From: Lepraria neglecta
Lineage: Eukaryota; Ascomycota; Lecanoromycetes; Lecanorales; Stereocaulaceae
NCBI GenBank assembly: GCA_033220425.1
Contig: CM065648.1
Location: 5,146,001-5,210,000, forward strand
Direction: 5' to 3'
Length of the DNA: 64,000 nucleotides
The first letter of the stretch is position 1; each line of letters opens with the position of its first letter. The notes beneath the pieces are model-generated. The model saw nothing but the letters and a program-made list of their open reading frames with translations, did not search any database and was not told where the DNA came from. Below, piece by piece: positions 47,101-58,217 of this stretch. The position numbers were made by a program, and so were the translations under genes.

Positions 47101-49374
47101 CTAAGGAGTTAAGCCTTCTCTCTTAGAAGTTACTCTTATTATTTAAAAATAAAGTAATATATACTTTGACTAGTCTTCGGTTCTTTCTCTTATCTATTAT
47201 TATCTACTATTAACTAATAGGTCTAATACTAGTAATATCTCTAGATTATCCGAATTTAAGTACTTTTATCTTCCAGTTAATTTCTAGGTTATATTTATTT
47301 AACTAAGGTATTCCTAAAATAATATTATAAGTAGCTATCCTAACTATATCGAATATAATCTCCTTATAGTATTACTAAATTATTACTAGTAGGGAGCGAG
47401 TTTCCTCCTCTAATTTTCCTGTTAAGAATACTAACCTATTAGCTAGGCGAAGTTCGTAGGATAATTTCTTCTTTCGGGTCAATAGGCTACTTAAGTCTAC
47501 TAAGTTCCTTAAGATGAAATTTCCTGTAGCTCCGCTATCTATTATCGCTATAGTCCGCTATCTATTAATATTTACTAGTATAATAATATAAGTATAATAC
47601 TAAGCGGAATATAGTTGTTATTTAGGGAATAATATATTAATCTCCTTATACTTCCCTATAGTATAAGGGATTACTCTTTTCCCTATGATGGCAGGAATCT
47701 ATATACTTCCTTTATAGCCTTATATAGAGTATATCTATTATATAGATAGCTATACTATAGTACTTAGTTATAAGCTCCTTTCTTAAAGACCTTAAGTAAG
47801 TTATTCCTTTCTTTTTCCTACTTATCTATAAAGTATAGGAAGTAGTAATACTTCCTTTTACTTATAAGATACTATTAGTATCTATCTTCCTTATACTTAT
47901 ACTACTAGGTTTCTCTATAAGAGGTTCTCTTTAGTAGAGGTATTATATACTCTTTTACTAGATAGTTCCTCTCCTCCCTATATAGTAAGTAATTAGGTAA
48001 TATATACTCAGTATATAGAACTTTACTATATTACTAATATTCCCTATTATATCGATAGTCTTGTATAGGTTCTTCCTATCCGGGTTTTATAGATAATTAC
48101 TCGTTTAGTATTCCTTATACTTTACTTTTAATTTTATTAAAGAGTCTATATTTATCTTCGTCCGACTAAGGTTCCTTAATCTCCGGTAATTTTCCTTCTA
48201 CTTAGGATATAGTAGACCTAGGTTTAGGTATCGACGCTAGTCTCTTTAGACTAGCTTTCCGCTGTTCCTAATCCGTCTTATATTATTAAGATCTATTACT
48301 ATCCCTATAGTAATACCTCTATACTTCTTTATTAAATTCTAATTCAAAGGTATTATCTTCCGAATCCTAATTGAATTCTTCTTTATTATAGGGTTACTAT
48401 ATTTCTTTAGAGTCTTCCTTATTATCTAGAGGTCCTCCTTCTATTATATTAATCTATAGTCGATATACTATATTCTTTAACCTATAGTCTCTAGCTATAT
48501 AGCCTAGTTTACTATAGCTATAGTAAGTAATTACTTTCTTTCCCCTATACTACTTTTTCCCTTTAAAGTTTCCTTTCTTCTTTCCTATTTATATAAAATT
48601 AATTTCTATTAGTACTATACTATAATAAATATTATATTCCCTATAGTCTTATCGGTAATTCTTTATTTTTAAGAAGAATCCCTTATATCGGGTTCCGCTA
48701 ACTCCTCTATCGTGCCGCTTCTCTATAGATTATTTAAATAGTTTATTATTAATCTCGATCGTATTTTTAATAAGTCCGTCTAGGGTATTAATTACCCCTC
48801 CGAATCTTATAAGCTCGTCTTTAATATTATCTTTAAGGCTATAATAATATATCGTTATTAGTATATTATTATCCTAGCCTATTTTAGTAGTATATATTTA
48901 AAACTAAGTTAAAAACTCTAATACTAACTTCTTCTACTTTATATACTAAATAATATATATTAATATATTTACCTTATTAGAAGGTCCGAATATACGGCGG
49001 ATTTCGACTATAAACTTTGGTATACTCTCTATCTAAGATTTAATATTACTATCCTTATCGTTATCTTCTATATACTTCTTTAGGAAAGGTTCGACCTACT
49101 TCTAGGCCTATCCTTATAGGTATAATATAGCGAAGGTAGTATATCTAGTTACTAGGAGCAAGTCCCCCTGGAATAGTAGGTATAGTTATACTTGCGTAAG
49201 CCACGGCTCAAGCTTATCCCTGTCTCCGTAGTATAGGTCTAGTACTATAACCTTGATCCTTTTTCCAGATCCTTCGTCTATAGTATAGTATCTCTAGCCA
49301 GTAACTATTAAGGTACTTAGGGTAGGGTTTCTGCCTGAAGTTGTTAAAGAACTTATCCCTTAGGGTATTCAAAG
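44180..49374 (-). pseudogene. gag-pol of G2 (RIP-inactivated)
   Basis: Colinear with G1 pol: chromodomain about 44240-44280, integrase about 44990-45520, RNase H about 45650-46060, RT about 46200-47000 (the YLDD-equivalent near 46450-46470 overlaps an ATATCGTCAAGGTACGC stretch), protease about 47500-47560 and zinc knuckle about 48490-48530. Almost no CpA remains. A plus-strand ORF at 45090-45290 is an antisense shadow of integrase. Confidence 0.8.
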
Positions 49375-49785
49375 TATTACGACCTATAGTAGTTATATAC
49401 CTAATAGTGCGATAGCTATATATAGGTTCGTTTATCTTATACTTCTATAGGAGAGGAGTTACTTAGGTAGAATAGCAGTCTTCGTCGATATAGGTAACTA
49501 ATACATTCTATATTAATAACTAGTAAAGTATAGTGCGAGGAGTACCAGGAAGATTAACCAAGTTAAATATACTACTCCAAACGATAGGCAGGGCCCCGTA
49601 TATATAGATATAGGAAATCCTACCAAGCCATCTATAAGCGTTATAAGCGCCCGGCGCTCATTACGCTCATCATTCTTGAGCGCTATAAGCGCACGGCGCT
49701 CGTCGCGCTCATCGCTTCAGCTACTAGTCCTATCTATAGTACCTTGTCCTACAGGATAGTCCTATTAGAACCAATGGTTCTAACA
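49375..49785 (-). repeat. Type-1 LTR embedded in G2 (411 bp)
   Basis: Runs TATTACGACC to GGTTCTAACA and is closely similar to the G1 LTRs. On its low side it is followed by the same gag start as in G1 (CTTTGAATACCCTAAGGGAT on the minus strand), so it is a 5' LTR and not an isolated one. No type-1 3' LTR is found at the low end of the element. Confidence 0.85.
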
Positions 49786-50017
49786 ATTATATAGGTATAA
49801 GGTCTCCTTAAAACTTTAAGTAAAGTAATACCTAGGATAGCTATCCCTCGAGCTTATCCCTTTCTCCGTAGTATAAGTTAGGCTAGGCTATCTTGATATA
49901 TCTACTAAGTTCTTCGTTAATAGCTAGGCGTTATTATCCGCTTCCTCCTCCTGAGGAGCTTAGAGTAGGTACCCTAGGGTCTCTTAGTATAGTACTTATC
50001 CTTAAGGGTACTTAAAG

Positions 50018-50449
50018 TGTTATAAATCGTATTGTGTACCGATAGTCGTAGATGGATTAATTCTTAATAGGGGATAGAGGTATAACTATATAAGAGGGTG
50101 AAGTAGGCTTCAAGTAATACTAAGCGGGTCTAGTATATAATTAGATAATATATGTTTAGTATCTAGCCTAAGAGATCTATCGTATATAGTATATAGTAAA
50201 TAATTGAATAGCAAGTTGAGCACGATGCTCCAAGTGGTAAGTAGTGCTCCGTATATATAGATATACGAAATCCCTGCCAAGCATTCTTGATCGCACTAAT
50301 CGCACTACTATTATTACTATCGTCACTTAGTATACCAAGCCTCAGGGTCTTGTCCGAGTCGGACACTGATTCGTTCGACTCGGTGCCAAGCCCGTTCGAC
50401 AACGTTCGACAACCATGCGTTCAAGACAGCACGGTTGCGGCTTGTAACA
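50018..50449 (-). repeat. 5' LTR of G2 (type 2, 432 bp)
   Basis: TGTTATAAATCG to CTTGTAACA. Its outer (right) half is nearly free of RIP while its inner half is strongly mutated, a sharp edge of the RIP domain. ORFs of 61 and 79 codons here are LTR sequence. Confidence 0.9.
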
Positions 50450-50849
50450 CCCCGGAGCGCCTACAATTCTGATTTTCTCGCGCCAATAGTTCTGCAATCG
50501 ACGGTGGTGCTCCGATATCTAATAAAGTTGTATTCGATGGGACCAATTAGCTCCAACGTAGCGAAGGATATAACGTCTATTTAAAGCAGCCAAACCATGT
50601 ATAAATCTAACTATATTTGCTGCTCTAAATGTATTATTCTCGTGATTGTAAATCTTGCATCACAGCTCAACACCGACCAATTTATTTCTCGATCCCCTCA
50701 ACCGAGCGAACTACTATCCGTCCCTTCGCCGTAATTAACCAGCCCAAAGTAGCAACCCTATCCCTCTCTCCCCAATTCCAGATATCCATTCACAGCACGA
50801 CCCAGCCCCAATCAAAGCGCCAACCAAGCCTCCAAACCCCATACCTACC

Positions 50850-51586
50850 CTACCCTCCCCGCACCCCCCTAAAAGCTAGTACACTTTTCCCCCTAGGCGT
50901 CAATCCTCTTCCCGTCACACTCGGCCCAGCACTCCCATACACCCCCGAACTCCCCACTGCCGAATACATTCCCGTCGCAGTAGGATAAGGCGGTAGAACG
51001 CTGCTCACGGTGTAGGGAGCCGTAGCGGAAGGATACCTGGATGTAGCAGTAGAGGAATAGACGACGCCGGAGCTGGAGGCTGAAGAAGTAGATGGTAGAG
51101 GTACGCAGGATACTGAGACTACTCTCTGGGGTATGATATCGTAGGTTGATTCGACGTATGCCACAGTGCCGTCTTCGAGGGTAAAGGTGCAATTGGATGT
51201 AGGAATGAAAGGGGGTGGGAAGAAGGCGTTCTCGGGGGAGATGGTGTAGACGATCAGTGGATTTGCTATGTGAGATGTGTTAGTGATATAACGCATGGGG
51301 CTTGTCAGTTGAATTGTTGTAACGGACCATCCCTCTTCTCCTATAGAGGAACTTTCAAGGAGGTAGATAGAAAGAAGATTAAGGTAGGGAAGCACGTACT
51401 GATTGGGTTCGTAACCCCATCCTCTAGCACACTGATATTGTAAGATGGATAGGGTAATCCGCCGCTTGAAAAGCCCGATAGGATGTATTTGGCGATGGGG
51501 ACTTGGCGTGCTTCAAGCGAGGCTGACACGAGACAAGACTCTAGGGTGAAGAGCGCCAAGATGGCGGACGCGTTGACAATTTTCAT
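50850..51586 (-). CDS. Secreted Ser/Thr/Pro-rich protein, one intron
   Basis: Exon 1 runs 51586-51400 and begins with a signal peptide (MKIVNASAILALFTLESCL, cleavage probably after VSASLEA). A 59-bp intron (51399-51341) has GTACGT and CTATAG borders. Exon 2 (51340-50850) continues in frame to a stop, giving about 225 residues. The mature part has few Cys (TSNCTFTL, VSVSCVPL), an N-terminal beta-type region, then a Ser/Thr/Tyr/Pro-rich tail (SSTATSRYPSATAPYTVSS), typical of O-glycosylated fungal wall or secreted proteins. No catalytic motif was recognised. Composition and frame are intact. The intron is inferred from splice signals and frame only. Confidence 0.65.
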
Positions 51587-51936
51587 TCTGAAAGTGCAAG
51601 AGATTGTACGAAATGGTATAATAGAGAAAGACTATATATATTGCCTTGCGGTGAGAAATGCAGCGGATGTAATTGGAATAGATACGAGAGAGAGAGAGTA
51701 GATGTAAGAAAATTGCAGGAGGAATATAAGGCTTTTTCTGTTTGCGCGTCGGGGTTGGTGCTAGGTAGTAATCTCGTATCAATCCTTGTATCTAGCGCAG
51801 CAACTCGTACCTTAGCAGCTACTTATACAGGATGTTTTCCATATAATACCCCTTTAGGCTAGATTAAGCGAAATAGGGAGAGTAACACGCGGGAATTCAA
51901 GCGCTAAGACTAGTTGACTAGTTGATACCGCCACGT

Positions 51937-52079
51937 GTCACGGTGCGGCCCAAGGGCTAGGTGCTTGGCGTATACCGCTGCGCTATAATGGCAAAAGAGC
52001 ACAAACTAGATCTGCAGATCTAGTCCCTAAACTACTACATATTATATACAGCCCTGATCTCGGCTAGGCCCGTAATACT
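51937..52079. repeat. Short dispersed repeat S, copy 1 (uninterrupted)
   Basis: Starts GTCACGGTGCGGCCCAAGGG and ends near GGCTAGGCCCGTAATACT. A second copy is at 52272-52807. On the minus strand TAGCGCAGCGG matches a Pol III A-box (TRGCNNAGYNGG), but no convincing B-box was found at tRNA spacing, so a SINE origin is only a suggestion. Confidence 0.5.
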
Positions 52080-52271
52080 ACCCCCTCTCGGAGGCAAGCT
52101 CTGCCCTAGAGCTTGTATATAGTAATACCCTCTAGCGCGCGCGGAAAACAAGATATGCTATAAGCCTAAGCCCTACCCTACTACCAAGTCCGTATAGTAT
52201 CCTAGAGCAAGTTATAGGGGAATGGCCGGTCGAGGGGTCAAGCCCAGGACCCTAGGAATGGATTAGTTTAT

Positions 52272-52807
52272 GTCACGGTGCGGCCCAGAGGCTAGGTACT
52301 TAGCGTATACCGCTGCGCTATAATAACAAACTAGACCGCAGATCTAGTCCCCAAATCACTACATATCGTATACATCGGCGTTTCCCAGGGCGCGCAGATA
52401 GGGCTGAAATTAGCCTATCAGCGGGATCAGCAAATAGCGCCCGCTAACAGATCCGACTCCCCCGGAGCACCATCAACACCAGCTGAAAACGGACCCCGGA
52501 GTCGTGCGATTGGGCCCAAATTCTCGCGGAGGTGACACCCGTAGCTACACTGAGGGTTTAGTTATGGTGTCGCGGTGTCGCAATCATTGCGCGCGGTCGT
52601 ATAACTTCGGGGGATAATTTTTGAGGGCTTATAGTTACTGACCGGAGTTGCTGATCCTGCTCATTTCTTGGCCCGCAATTGACATGAGATGTAGACCCTG
52701 ATTTGGCTGCGGCCTACTGATGGCGCTGAACTAGCTGTGACGCTAATGACAGAAACGTTTGGGAAAGCGCGATGTACGGCCCTAACCTCGGCCAGGCCCG
52801 TAATAAC
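52272..52807. repeat. Short dispersed repeat S, copy 2, interrupted by a TIR element
   Basis: Part 1 is 52272-52372 and part 2 is 52775-52807 (TACGGCCCTAACCTCGGCC). Copy 1 supplies the empty site: its continuous ATATACAGCCCTGATCTCGG corresponds to the two parts joined at one TA. Confidence 0.7.
52373..52774 (-). mobile_element. Nonautonomous TIR element (402 bp), TA target, Plavaka-type ends
   Basis: Ends are CATCGGCGTTTCCCAG on the left and TTTGGGAAAGCGCGATG on the right, with TA at 52371-52372 and 52775-52776. Its reverse complement aligns with 26701-27325 from the first base (both contain TCATTAGCGTCACAGCTAG and CATGTCAATTGCGGGCC). Little RIP is visible, and it is shorter than the 625-bp copy by internal deletion. 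Confidence 0.88.
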
Positions 52808-52866
52808 TAGGGGCCGGCAAAACCCCTTGCCGCTTTTAGCCCTACCGCCAAAAACAATTATTTATA

Positions 52867-53345
52867 TCTTTCTTCTAATAATAGAATGTCGCGAAATTCG
52901 GAGATCTTCCGTATTTATAGCCAATCAAAGTATTTATATATTTAGTAGCCGATTCCCTCTTTCAGCTAGCGCCGCCAAGTAAGAGTATCAAAAGTTAAAT
53001 CTATATCGCAACTTCTTCGCAGCAATGCCCCGCGCCACATACGTTATATAATATCGATATAATCTCATAAGTTTTGGAACCAAGTATGCGCTTTCCAATG
53101 CCGTTTGAATTTTGAATTTTGGTTAAAATTTGGCTAAGGAAAGCTCAAAAAATATGCTTTTGCCTGCGGAGTTCCTTAAAGCTACCCCTGCAGCCGCCCC
53201 CGGAGTGCCCCCGAAGTGCTAATATACTAAACCATTAATAATATTTGCCCTATTAGGATTAGGGCTTAGCTTTATATATATAAAATATACTATAAATATA
53301 TAAATTTCTAACACCGCTTAAATTTATATAATCGCGTATAGTTTC
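52867..53345 (+). mobile_element. Nonautonomous Helitron (copy E), 3' end degenerate
   Basis: It opens TCTTTCTTCTAATAATAG after A and contains a single repeat unit (TTTTGGAACCAAGTATGCG, TGCCTGCGGAGTTCC) and the AT-rich pre-terminal segment. The terminal hairpin is not recognisable after about 53345. Confidence 0.75.
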
Positions 53346-53403
53346 GTTGAGATATAGTCGATATTAGTAGTTATTATCTAGATTATTATATATACTTAGT
53401 AGT

Positions 53404-53530
53404 ATCTTCTTCTAATAATGATTATATAGACTTTTAGAGTATTCTATAATTATAGCTAATTAAATTACTTCTATAATATCTCTACTAATTACTTTCTTCG
53501 ATTAGAGTATTAAGCTATATTCTATTAAAA
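53404..53530 (+). mobile_element. Helitron 5'-end fragment (copy F), RIP-mutated
   Basis: TCTTCTTCTAATAATGATTA and the following 110 bp align with the first part of copies A and E with C/T changes, then homology stops. 53346-53403 between E and F holds nothing recognisable. Confidence 0.6.
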
Positions 53531-53579
53531 TTGCGCACACGGCTCGTCGTCATTCGAGTCCGCCTAGTATAGTATCGCT

Positions 53580-55840
53580 AGCTCTATAAGCACCCCCAAT
53601 ACAATCCCGGCAAGTAGAGCCTCCTCGTCGCCGTTATCATCTCCCCAGTCACTCTCCTCTATATCATCCCCTCTACCTTCGTCACCCACAACGACCTCTC
53701 CACCCATTAACAATTCTCGAGACGATTTGGCTAAAACACGTTTAACCCGACTCGGCTCCAACGAGGTGATTATACAATACAACGACCTTCAGGACAATTC
53801 CGACTCCAAATCTGGTAGGGAGATAGGCGGGCCTTTTAATCCACGACACACAATTTCGAAAAGCCCCAACGGGGTGAGGTCAGCGGGTAACAATCATTCC
53901 GCCCTTCAGCCATTACTAGCGGAGGCACCGATATCTAAAAAGCCAGAAGAGAACTTATTATAGACGAAGGAGAGGCTAAGGTTAAAGCCCGGCCAAGTAG
54001 TAAAGGCCCAACAAGACCATTCAGCAGAAGATTACAATGAAAGAAGATTACAATATAAGAAGATTACAATATAACTACAAAGATGAAAAAAGGGACGAAG
54101 AGAAAAGCATCAATATCTCACAAACCATCGGCCGTTACAGATCATACAAGTTATAGACCTCTCATCACTTTAGTCAATCAAATAAGGAGAAGAAATACGA
54201 TAGCGGACATACAGGAGACCATCCAAGAGCTGAAGGCGAGGCCGTATCAAACACACGCTCTTGCCGAAAGCCTCCACAGCAGAACATCCATACAGATCAA
54301 TTACCCACCAGCCCAGATTATTCAGGTAACTCCAAACCTAGCTCGACAAATTAAGGGTAGTATCTTCAACGAGCACCTGTCACGCATTTGCCATCGAATG
54401 GCCCTCGCGGACTTTTCTACGCCTATCGTGCTGCACGTACTAAACTACACGTCTTTTTACAGGAGCTTGATCGATATCGCTCCCAGCATCCTCACCGGTC
54501 CCAAGCACGGCTTCGGACCAAACGCGGAGAAATCAAGGAACGCTTTATCGAGCTTGTCTTCTATTAGTCCACCGGGGAGCGGGATCGGAAAAAAGACTCC
54601 ACATATATAAATAACTGGCAGAAGGCAGGTAGACCTTGGTTCGAACTTATCAATCGATTTGGGGCTAGGATCTTGGTGCTTGTGCCGGATGAAGTGACCA
54701 ACCGCAGGTAAGGGTAATATTACAAGCCACCCGCCGTAGGCAATGCCGAGTCTCTTACTTACTAGCTGATCTATCTCGTTTTAGGCTGCGAGATATAAAG
54801 AGCTCGGAATTCTCTAATTTTCTGAAGCATACTAACGAGAGCCGGTATTCAAGGAATTACTTACTACTATAAACGATTTGGTAAAGGAAGGATTCCAGGA
54901 CTACTTATTATATGCAGAAACAGCGTTAAGCCACTCGCGAAACCTATTACCATCTCCACCGTCAGGCCTAGAGGCGCCGGGAAGTACTACATCTACCTTG
55001 CCCCTATCTAAACGTGATGTCTAGGCAGGAGATGCGTGTTCGGGACCGGATCTGGATACTCTCCTAGCCTACTCTTTCCGCCAAGCTGTAGAAGGCCAGC
55101 AGCTAAACAATATCGTTCACTAGTGTAACCTGTAGCCGAGTACTCGATTCGACGATCTGAGCGGTGTCAACGAACTACTGAGTTGGTCCCCTCGCCTCCA
55201 GCGAAGCTAAACACGGCCACGTCGTTATCAGGTGTTGCCTTTCTATAATACCGGACGTTAGCAATTGGCCGATTTTGACATTATTAAAAACGTGGTAGTT
55301 TGCTACAATACGATATAGACCTCTAGTTCGCCTAATTCTACGTTTTTGGTTGGTTAAGCCTTATACGCATACTCCGGATTAAAAGCTGATTCAAGACTCC
55401 AGTTACTTCAATAATGGTTTGATGCAACAGTAGCAAATGCCCAGGAAATAGTATTTGACTGCCACTACGAGAAGGTCAGTCACTCTGATAAAGGTTTCGT
55501 AGTTTACTGATAAGTGAATGCAGGACACACCCATCGCGAACACTGCGAAAGATACTATGATCTTGACCTAGTAATTTATACATCAGCTGATTAATACCAA
55601 CAAAGTCAAGAGTCGCTCTGTTGATTGGCGACTGGAGACGGGATTGGCAGATCACATTCTCTTCAACGGAGGCCAGACTATAGATCTGACGATAGTACTT
55701 TCGCAGGAGAAATTAGTATTTCCATCAATCTATTCAAACGGAGGAAGAGACTGTCATATAAACAATCCTTAAGCGACATTTTTCAATTTCCGAAAAGCGA
55801 TAGTCCAAAACAGGAAAGCTCAAAATAACCGGGATTTTAT
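53580..55840 (+). pseudogene. Ulp1-like (C48) cysteine-protease family gene, broken
   Basis: Several frames on one strand form a single degenerate gene. It has a Ser/Pro-rich start (53600-53960, stop at 53962) and a 175-codon frame at 54083-54610 (IADIQETIQELKARPYQTHA, INYPPAQIIQVTPNLARQ). A frameshift near 54410-54430 leads to KLHVFLQELDRYRSQ and ending NWQKAGRPWFELINRFGARI at about 54700. An intron may follow at 54708 (GTAAGG; TACTAAC near 54826). A later part (ELLTTINDLVKEGFQDYLLY) continues to a domain near 55140-55460 with VLPFYNTGR-stop-QLADFDII, resembling R-H-W-Q-L-A-x-x-D of fungal Ulp1-type proteases; His reads Arg here. TAG replaces Trp or Gln at several sites. The 3' end is duplicated at 62156-62475. 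Family assignment is from memory. Confidence 0.5.
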
Positions 55841-55849
55841 CTCTTTCAC

Positions 55850-56230
55850 GCTGTGGCGTTGGACCAAAACCACGGAAACCGATACGCTCGATTTCAGAAA
55901 AATCCATAGGCATATACCTCTCCCTTGAGCATTAACTATCTCTCTCTCTGCCGTAAAGATCAAACCGTGTGAGAAAATCTACCTCAAAAGCCTTATACGC
56001 CCATCCTTTACAGTCTTTCCACCATACGCCTTTTTCATACTTCATACCGTAATGGAATGATCATAATAATCTTTCCCCGCATATTTCGAATCAGACAACA
56101 AGGGTGGAGAAATGCTTGCATCTCATTCATACGCCTATCTATACACGCATTTCGATACCTCAAATCTCTCGTTTTCGATCGCCCAAGAATGGTAATGACT
56201 GACGGTATAAAAGGCCCTCCCTGAAAGCCC
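55850..56230. other. No gene recognised
   Basis: Normal composition. A 70-codon minus frame at 56035-56247 overlaps the end of the next pseudogene in another frame and has no recognisable features. Confidence 0.4.
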
Positions 56231-56234
56231 CCGC

Positions 56235-57000
56235 TCAATAAGTCCAAGCAGTGTATAGCCCATTCGTATACTGCATCCCAAAGACCTCTATCCCAAGATA
56301 GCTATCGCGCTCAGCTGCAATAAAAACCTTATATACATCGTTCTCACCATGCCGATCGCCATTCGGGCAAGCCCAAAACGCGTTGTAACTCTTGTATTCA
56401 TCACCATCTGCTGACCCGTCGAATGTGAGTCTGCCCGGCCCGCTACCAGTCTAAGGCGTATAAGCAAACCTGGCCCCTAGGTCACTCCCATTAACGGCAG
56501 TGCCGTTGCTGGTCGTGTATGGAAAATGTGCAGTCGTGCCGTGGACGGGGCTGTAGGACAAAGCGCCGTCGGTGCCGTTGACGTAGACTTGTTGGGCGGA
56601 GCCTTCAGAAGCCATTCTAGCGGTGCCGCCTTGGAGAACGAAGATGGCGGTTACGTTCGTGGGGAGGGTGCAGTTGGCTACCTGTGGGCAGGACTCGGCG
56701 ACCGTGGGTTTGTTGATGAAGAAATTCCCGTTTAAGGCGCTGATGGCTTTGTCTTCGATTGGGGTGCCAGAGGCTTTGCCTTCGGCTTGGAGGGTGATGG
56801 CTCCTGGTGCGGTAGCACTGGGATTGGAAGTGCGGGCGTGGAGCAGAGGGGTAGCGGACGTGAGGAACGGGAGGAGAGTGAGAAAGGCGGTAGTGGAAAG
56901 TATAATGACGGTATCGTTTGTTTTAGGTGGTTGTAGATGTGGTGTTGAGTAAAGTGAGAGGAATGAGCTCGGGAAGTTTGGACCTCCGGTAGTAGATAGG
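56235..57000 (-). pseudogene. IgE-binding-protein-family secreted protein with one RIP-type stop
   Basis: The minus frame reads a signal-peptide-like stretch (VIILSTTAFLTLLPFLTSAT, about 56925-56870), then GNFFINKP, CPQVANCTLP, SAQQVYVNGTDGALSYSP and FAYTP. This is the pattern of the fungal family named after an Aspergillus IgE-binding protein. At 56451-56453 a TAG stands where the frame otherwise continues without break for 72 more codons (TGSGPGRLTFDGSADG, ACPNGDRHGENDVYKVF, YTAWTY) to TGA at 56235. CAG to TAG is a CpA change. No ATG lies directly before the signal peptide; the open frame extends to a Met at 57125 whose leader looks unnatural, so the start is unresolved. Confidence 0.65.
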
Positions 57001-57129
57001 TGCTGACAGATGGTGTTGCGAATACGTAAGACGGAGGATGCAGAGATCTTTATAAGTTCTCCTCTTGCCCACTCAGCCACCGCAAAACATGTAAGGGTTT
57101 GCGAGAAATTCATCACTTTGCCCAATTAC

Positions 57130-57950
57130 CTAACCTTTGGGATTTTCAAATCCACCGAATCCTACAAGGCTCTGCGGGAAGTTCAGCCGTCTGCTCGATC
57201 ACCTAACTGTTGGGGTTCCAAGTCTATCATGCTAGTATACAATTCCATAAGGGCTAAGTATAAGCCATGGGGTGGGTTTTGTCTGTGTTTCTTCGCAAGT
57301 TTTGGGCTGCTTGGGGCCGGACCGACGAGAATTTTTTGTGGTATTCAGCCTTCCCCATCTTTGCACTGCCTCGAAGCGAGGTCGGAGTGTATGTTGACGC
57401 GACCAGGCGAACTTCTGCATTTTACTCTCGCGCTCGATCAGATACATTGAAGCGATCCGGTCTCTTGGCACCGACCTGCGCCTCCGCCAGGGCCTCTCAA
57501 ACCTCCACCCCAAACCCCACATCCAAAGAAATATGCCAAGACACCAGGCAAGGCTCAGTGGTCGAGCCTTCAGACGTCCACGGTGTAGAATAGAAGCGAA
57601 TCTGCCGGATCCCAGTATGTGAGAATCGTTCCAAAATTTCCGCGTGTCATCGCAGGCCACTGGTCGACCGTACACTGCGGGATACGACAAGCATCAACCA
57701 TCTTGAACAGTGGGAACACGCAAGCGCGAGCTCAGCTAAGGCTGCGCTCCTCAATGATGGGCTGTGAAAGCGCAACGGCTATACGAGATGATGATGCTGG
57801 AAGGCGGACTCGACTTGGCTGGGTGGTATATAACCTCCCTCTATCATCCTTGGAAACAACATCAATCACTGTCAAACCTACTAAATAATCTATTGCAACC
57901 AATCGAACCCAAAACCAAAACCAAAACCAAACCGAACCTACCACACTCGA
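57130..57950. other. Region with overlapping ORFs on both strands, no gene assigned
   Basis: A 152-codon minus frame (57232-57690) and a 108-codon plus frame (57267-57593) overlap almost fully, and neither has domain, signal peptide or repeat features. A CCAAAA-type simple repeat lies at 57908-57935, just before the next gene's start. Confidence 0.4.
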
Positions 57951-57959
57951 ACCACCAAA

Positions 57960-58217
57960 ATGTAATTCACCCTCGCTCTCTTGGCCTTGAGCGCTACTAC
58001 TACCTTCGCGATCGCGCTCCCCGAAGCTAAGCCCACCGACCCAAACCTCTCACCCTGCGGCAACGCCTACTATTACAAAGACAAATACACCTGTTACAAT
58101 AACCAATCGCTTTGCCCGATCAGTAAGGGAGTGAAATTTCAGCTCTGTGTTGGGGATGGAGGATGTTTTGATCCGGCGAAGTATCATTGCGCCAACGGGC
58201 ATTTGGGACACAATTGA
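57960..58217 (+). pseudogene. Small secreted six-cysteine protein, stop at codon 2
   Basis: From ATG 57960 the frame reads Met, TAA (57963-57965), then FTLALLALSATTTFAIALPE, a clear signal peptide, then a mature part of about 63 residues with six Cys (PCGNAYYYKDKYTCYNNQSL, then CPISKGVKFQLCV, then CFDPAKYHCANGHL). The Y-x-C / LCP / C-x-x-P-x-x-Y-x-C spacing resembles CBM52-like carbohydrate-binding modules of fungal secreted proteins (from memory). A single CAA-to-TAA change at CpA explains the loss of an otherwise intact gene. A TTG at 57981 continues in frame but lies inside the signal peptide. Effector candidates have this size and Cys content, but no such role is shown. Confidence 0.65.

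Larger units (their letters stand above)
43211..50449 (-). mobile_element. Chimeric Ty3/gypsy element (copy G2) with a type-1 LTR in its gag
   Basis: Outer type-2 LTRs lie at 43211-43677 and 50018-50449. The flanks CCTCG (43206-43210) and CCCCG (50450-50454) are a target duplication differing by one C-to-T. Reading the minus strand from 50018, gag starts, is interrupted at 49786 by a type-1 LTR (49375-49785), and then gag starts again from its beginning and runs through pol to the type-2 3' LTR. So the 5' end of a type-1 element is joined to the 3' end of the type-2 element. RIP is extreme across 43.7-49.1 kb. Domain order as in G1. Confidence 0.85.

Noticed and set aside
50163-50472. Two ORFs (79 and 61 codons) as small genes
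   Set aside because: Both lie in the type-2 LTR and overlap on opposite strands.
57232-57690. 152-codon minus ORF as a gene
   Set aside because: A 108-codon plus ORF overlaps it, with no start context, signal peptide or domain to favour either.
57905-57940. Telomere-like CCAAAA repeats
   Set aside because: Only a few irregular units just before a gene start; fungal telomere repeats are normally CCCTAA and much longer.
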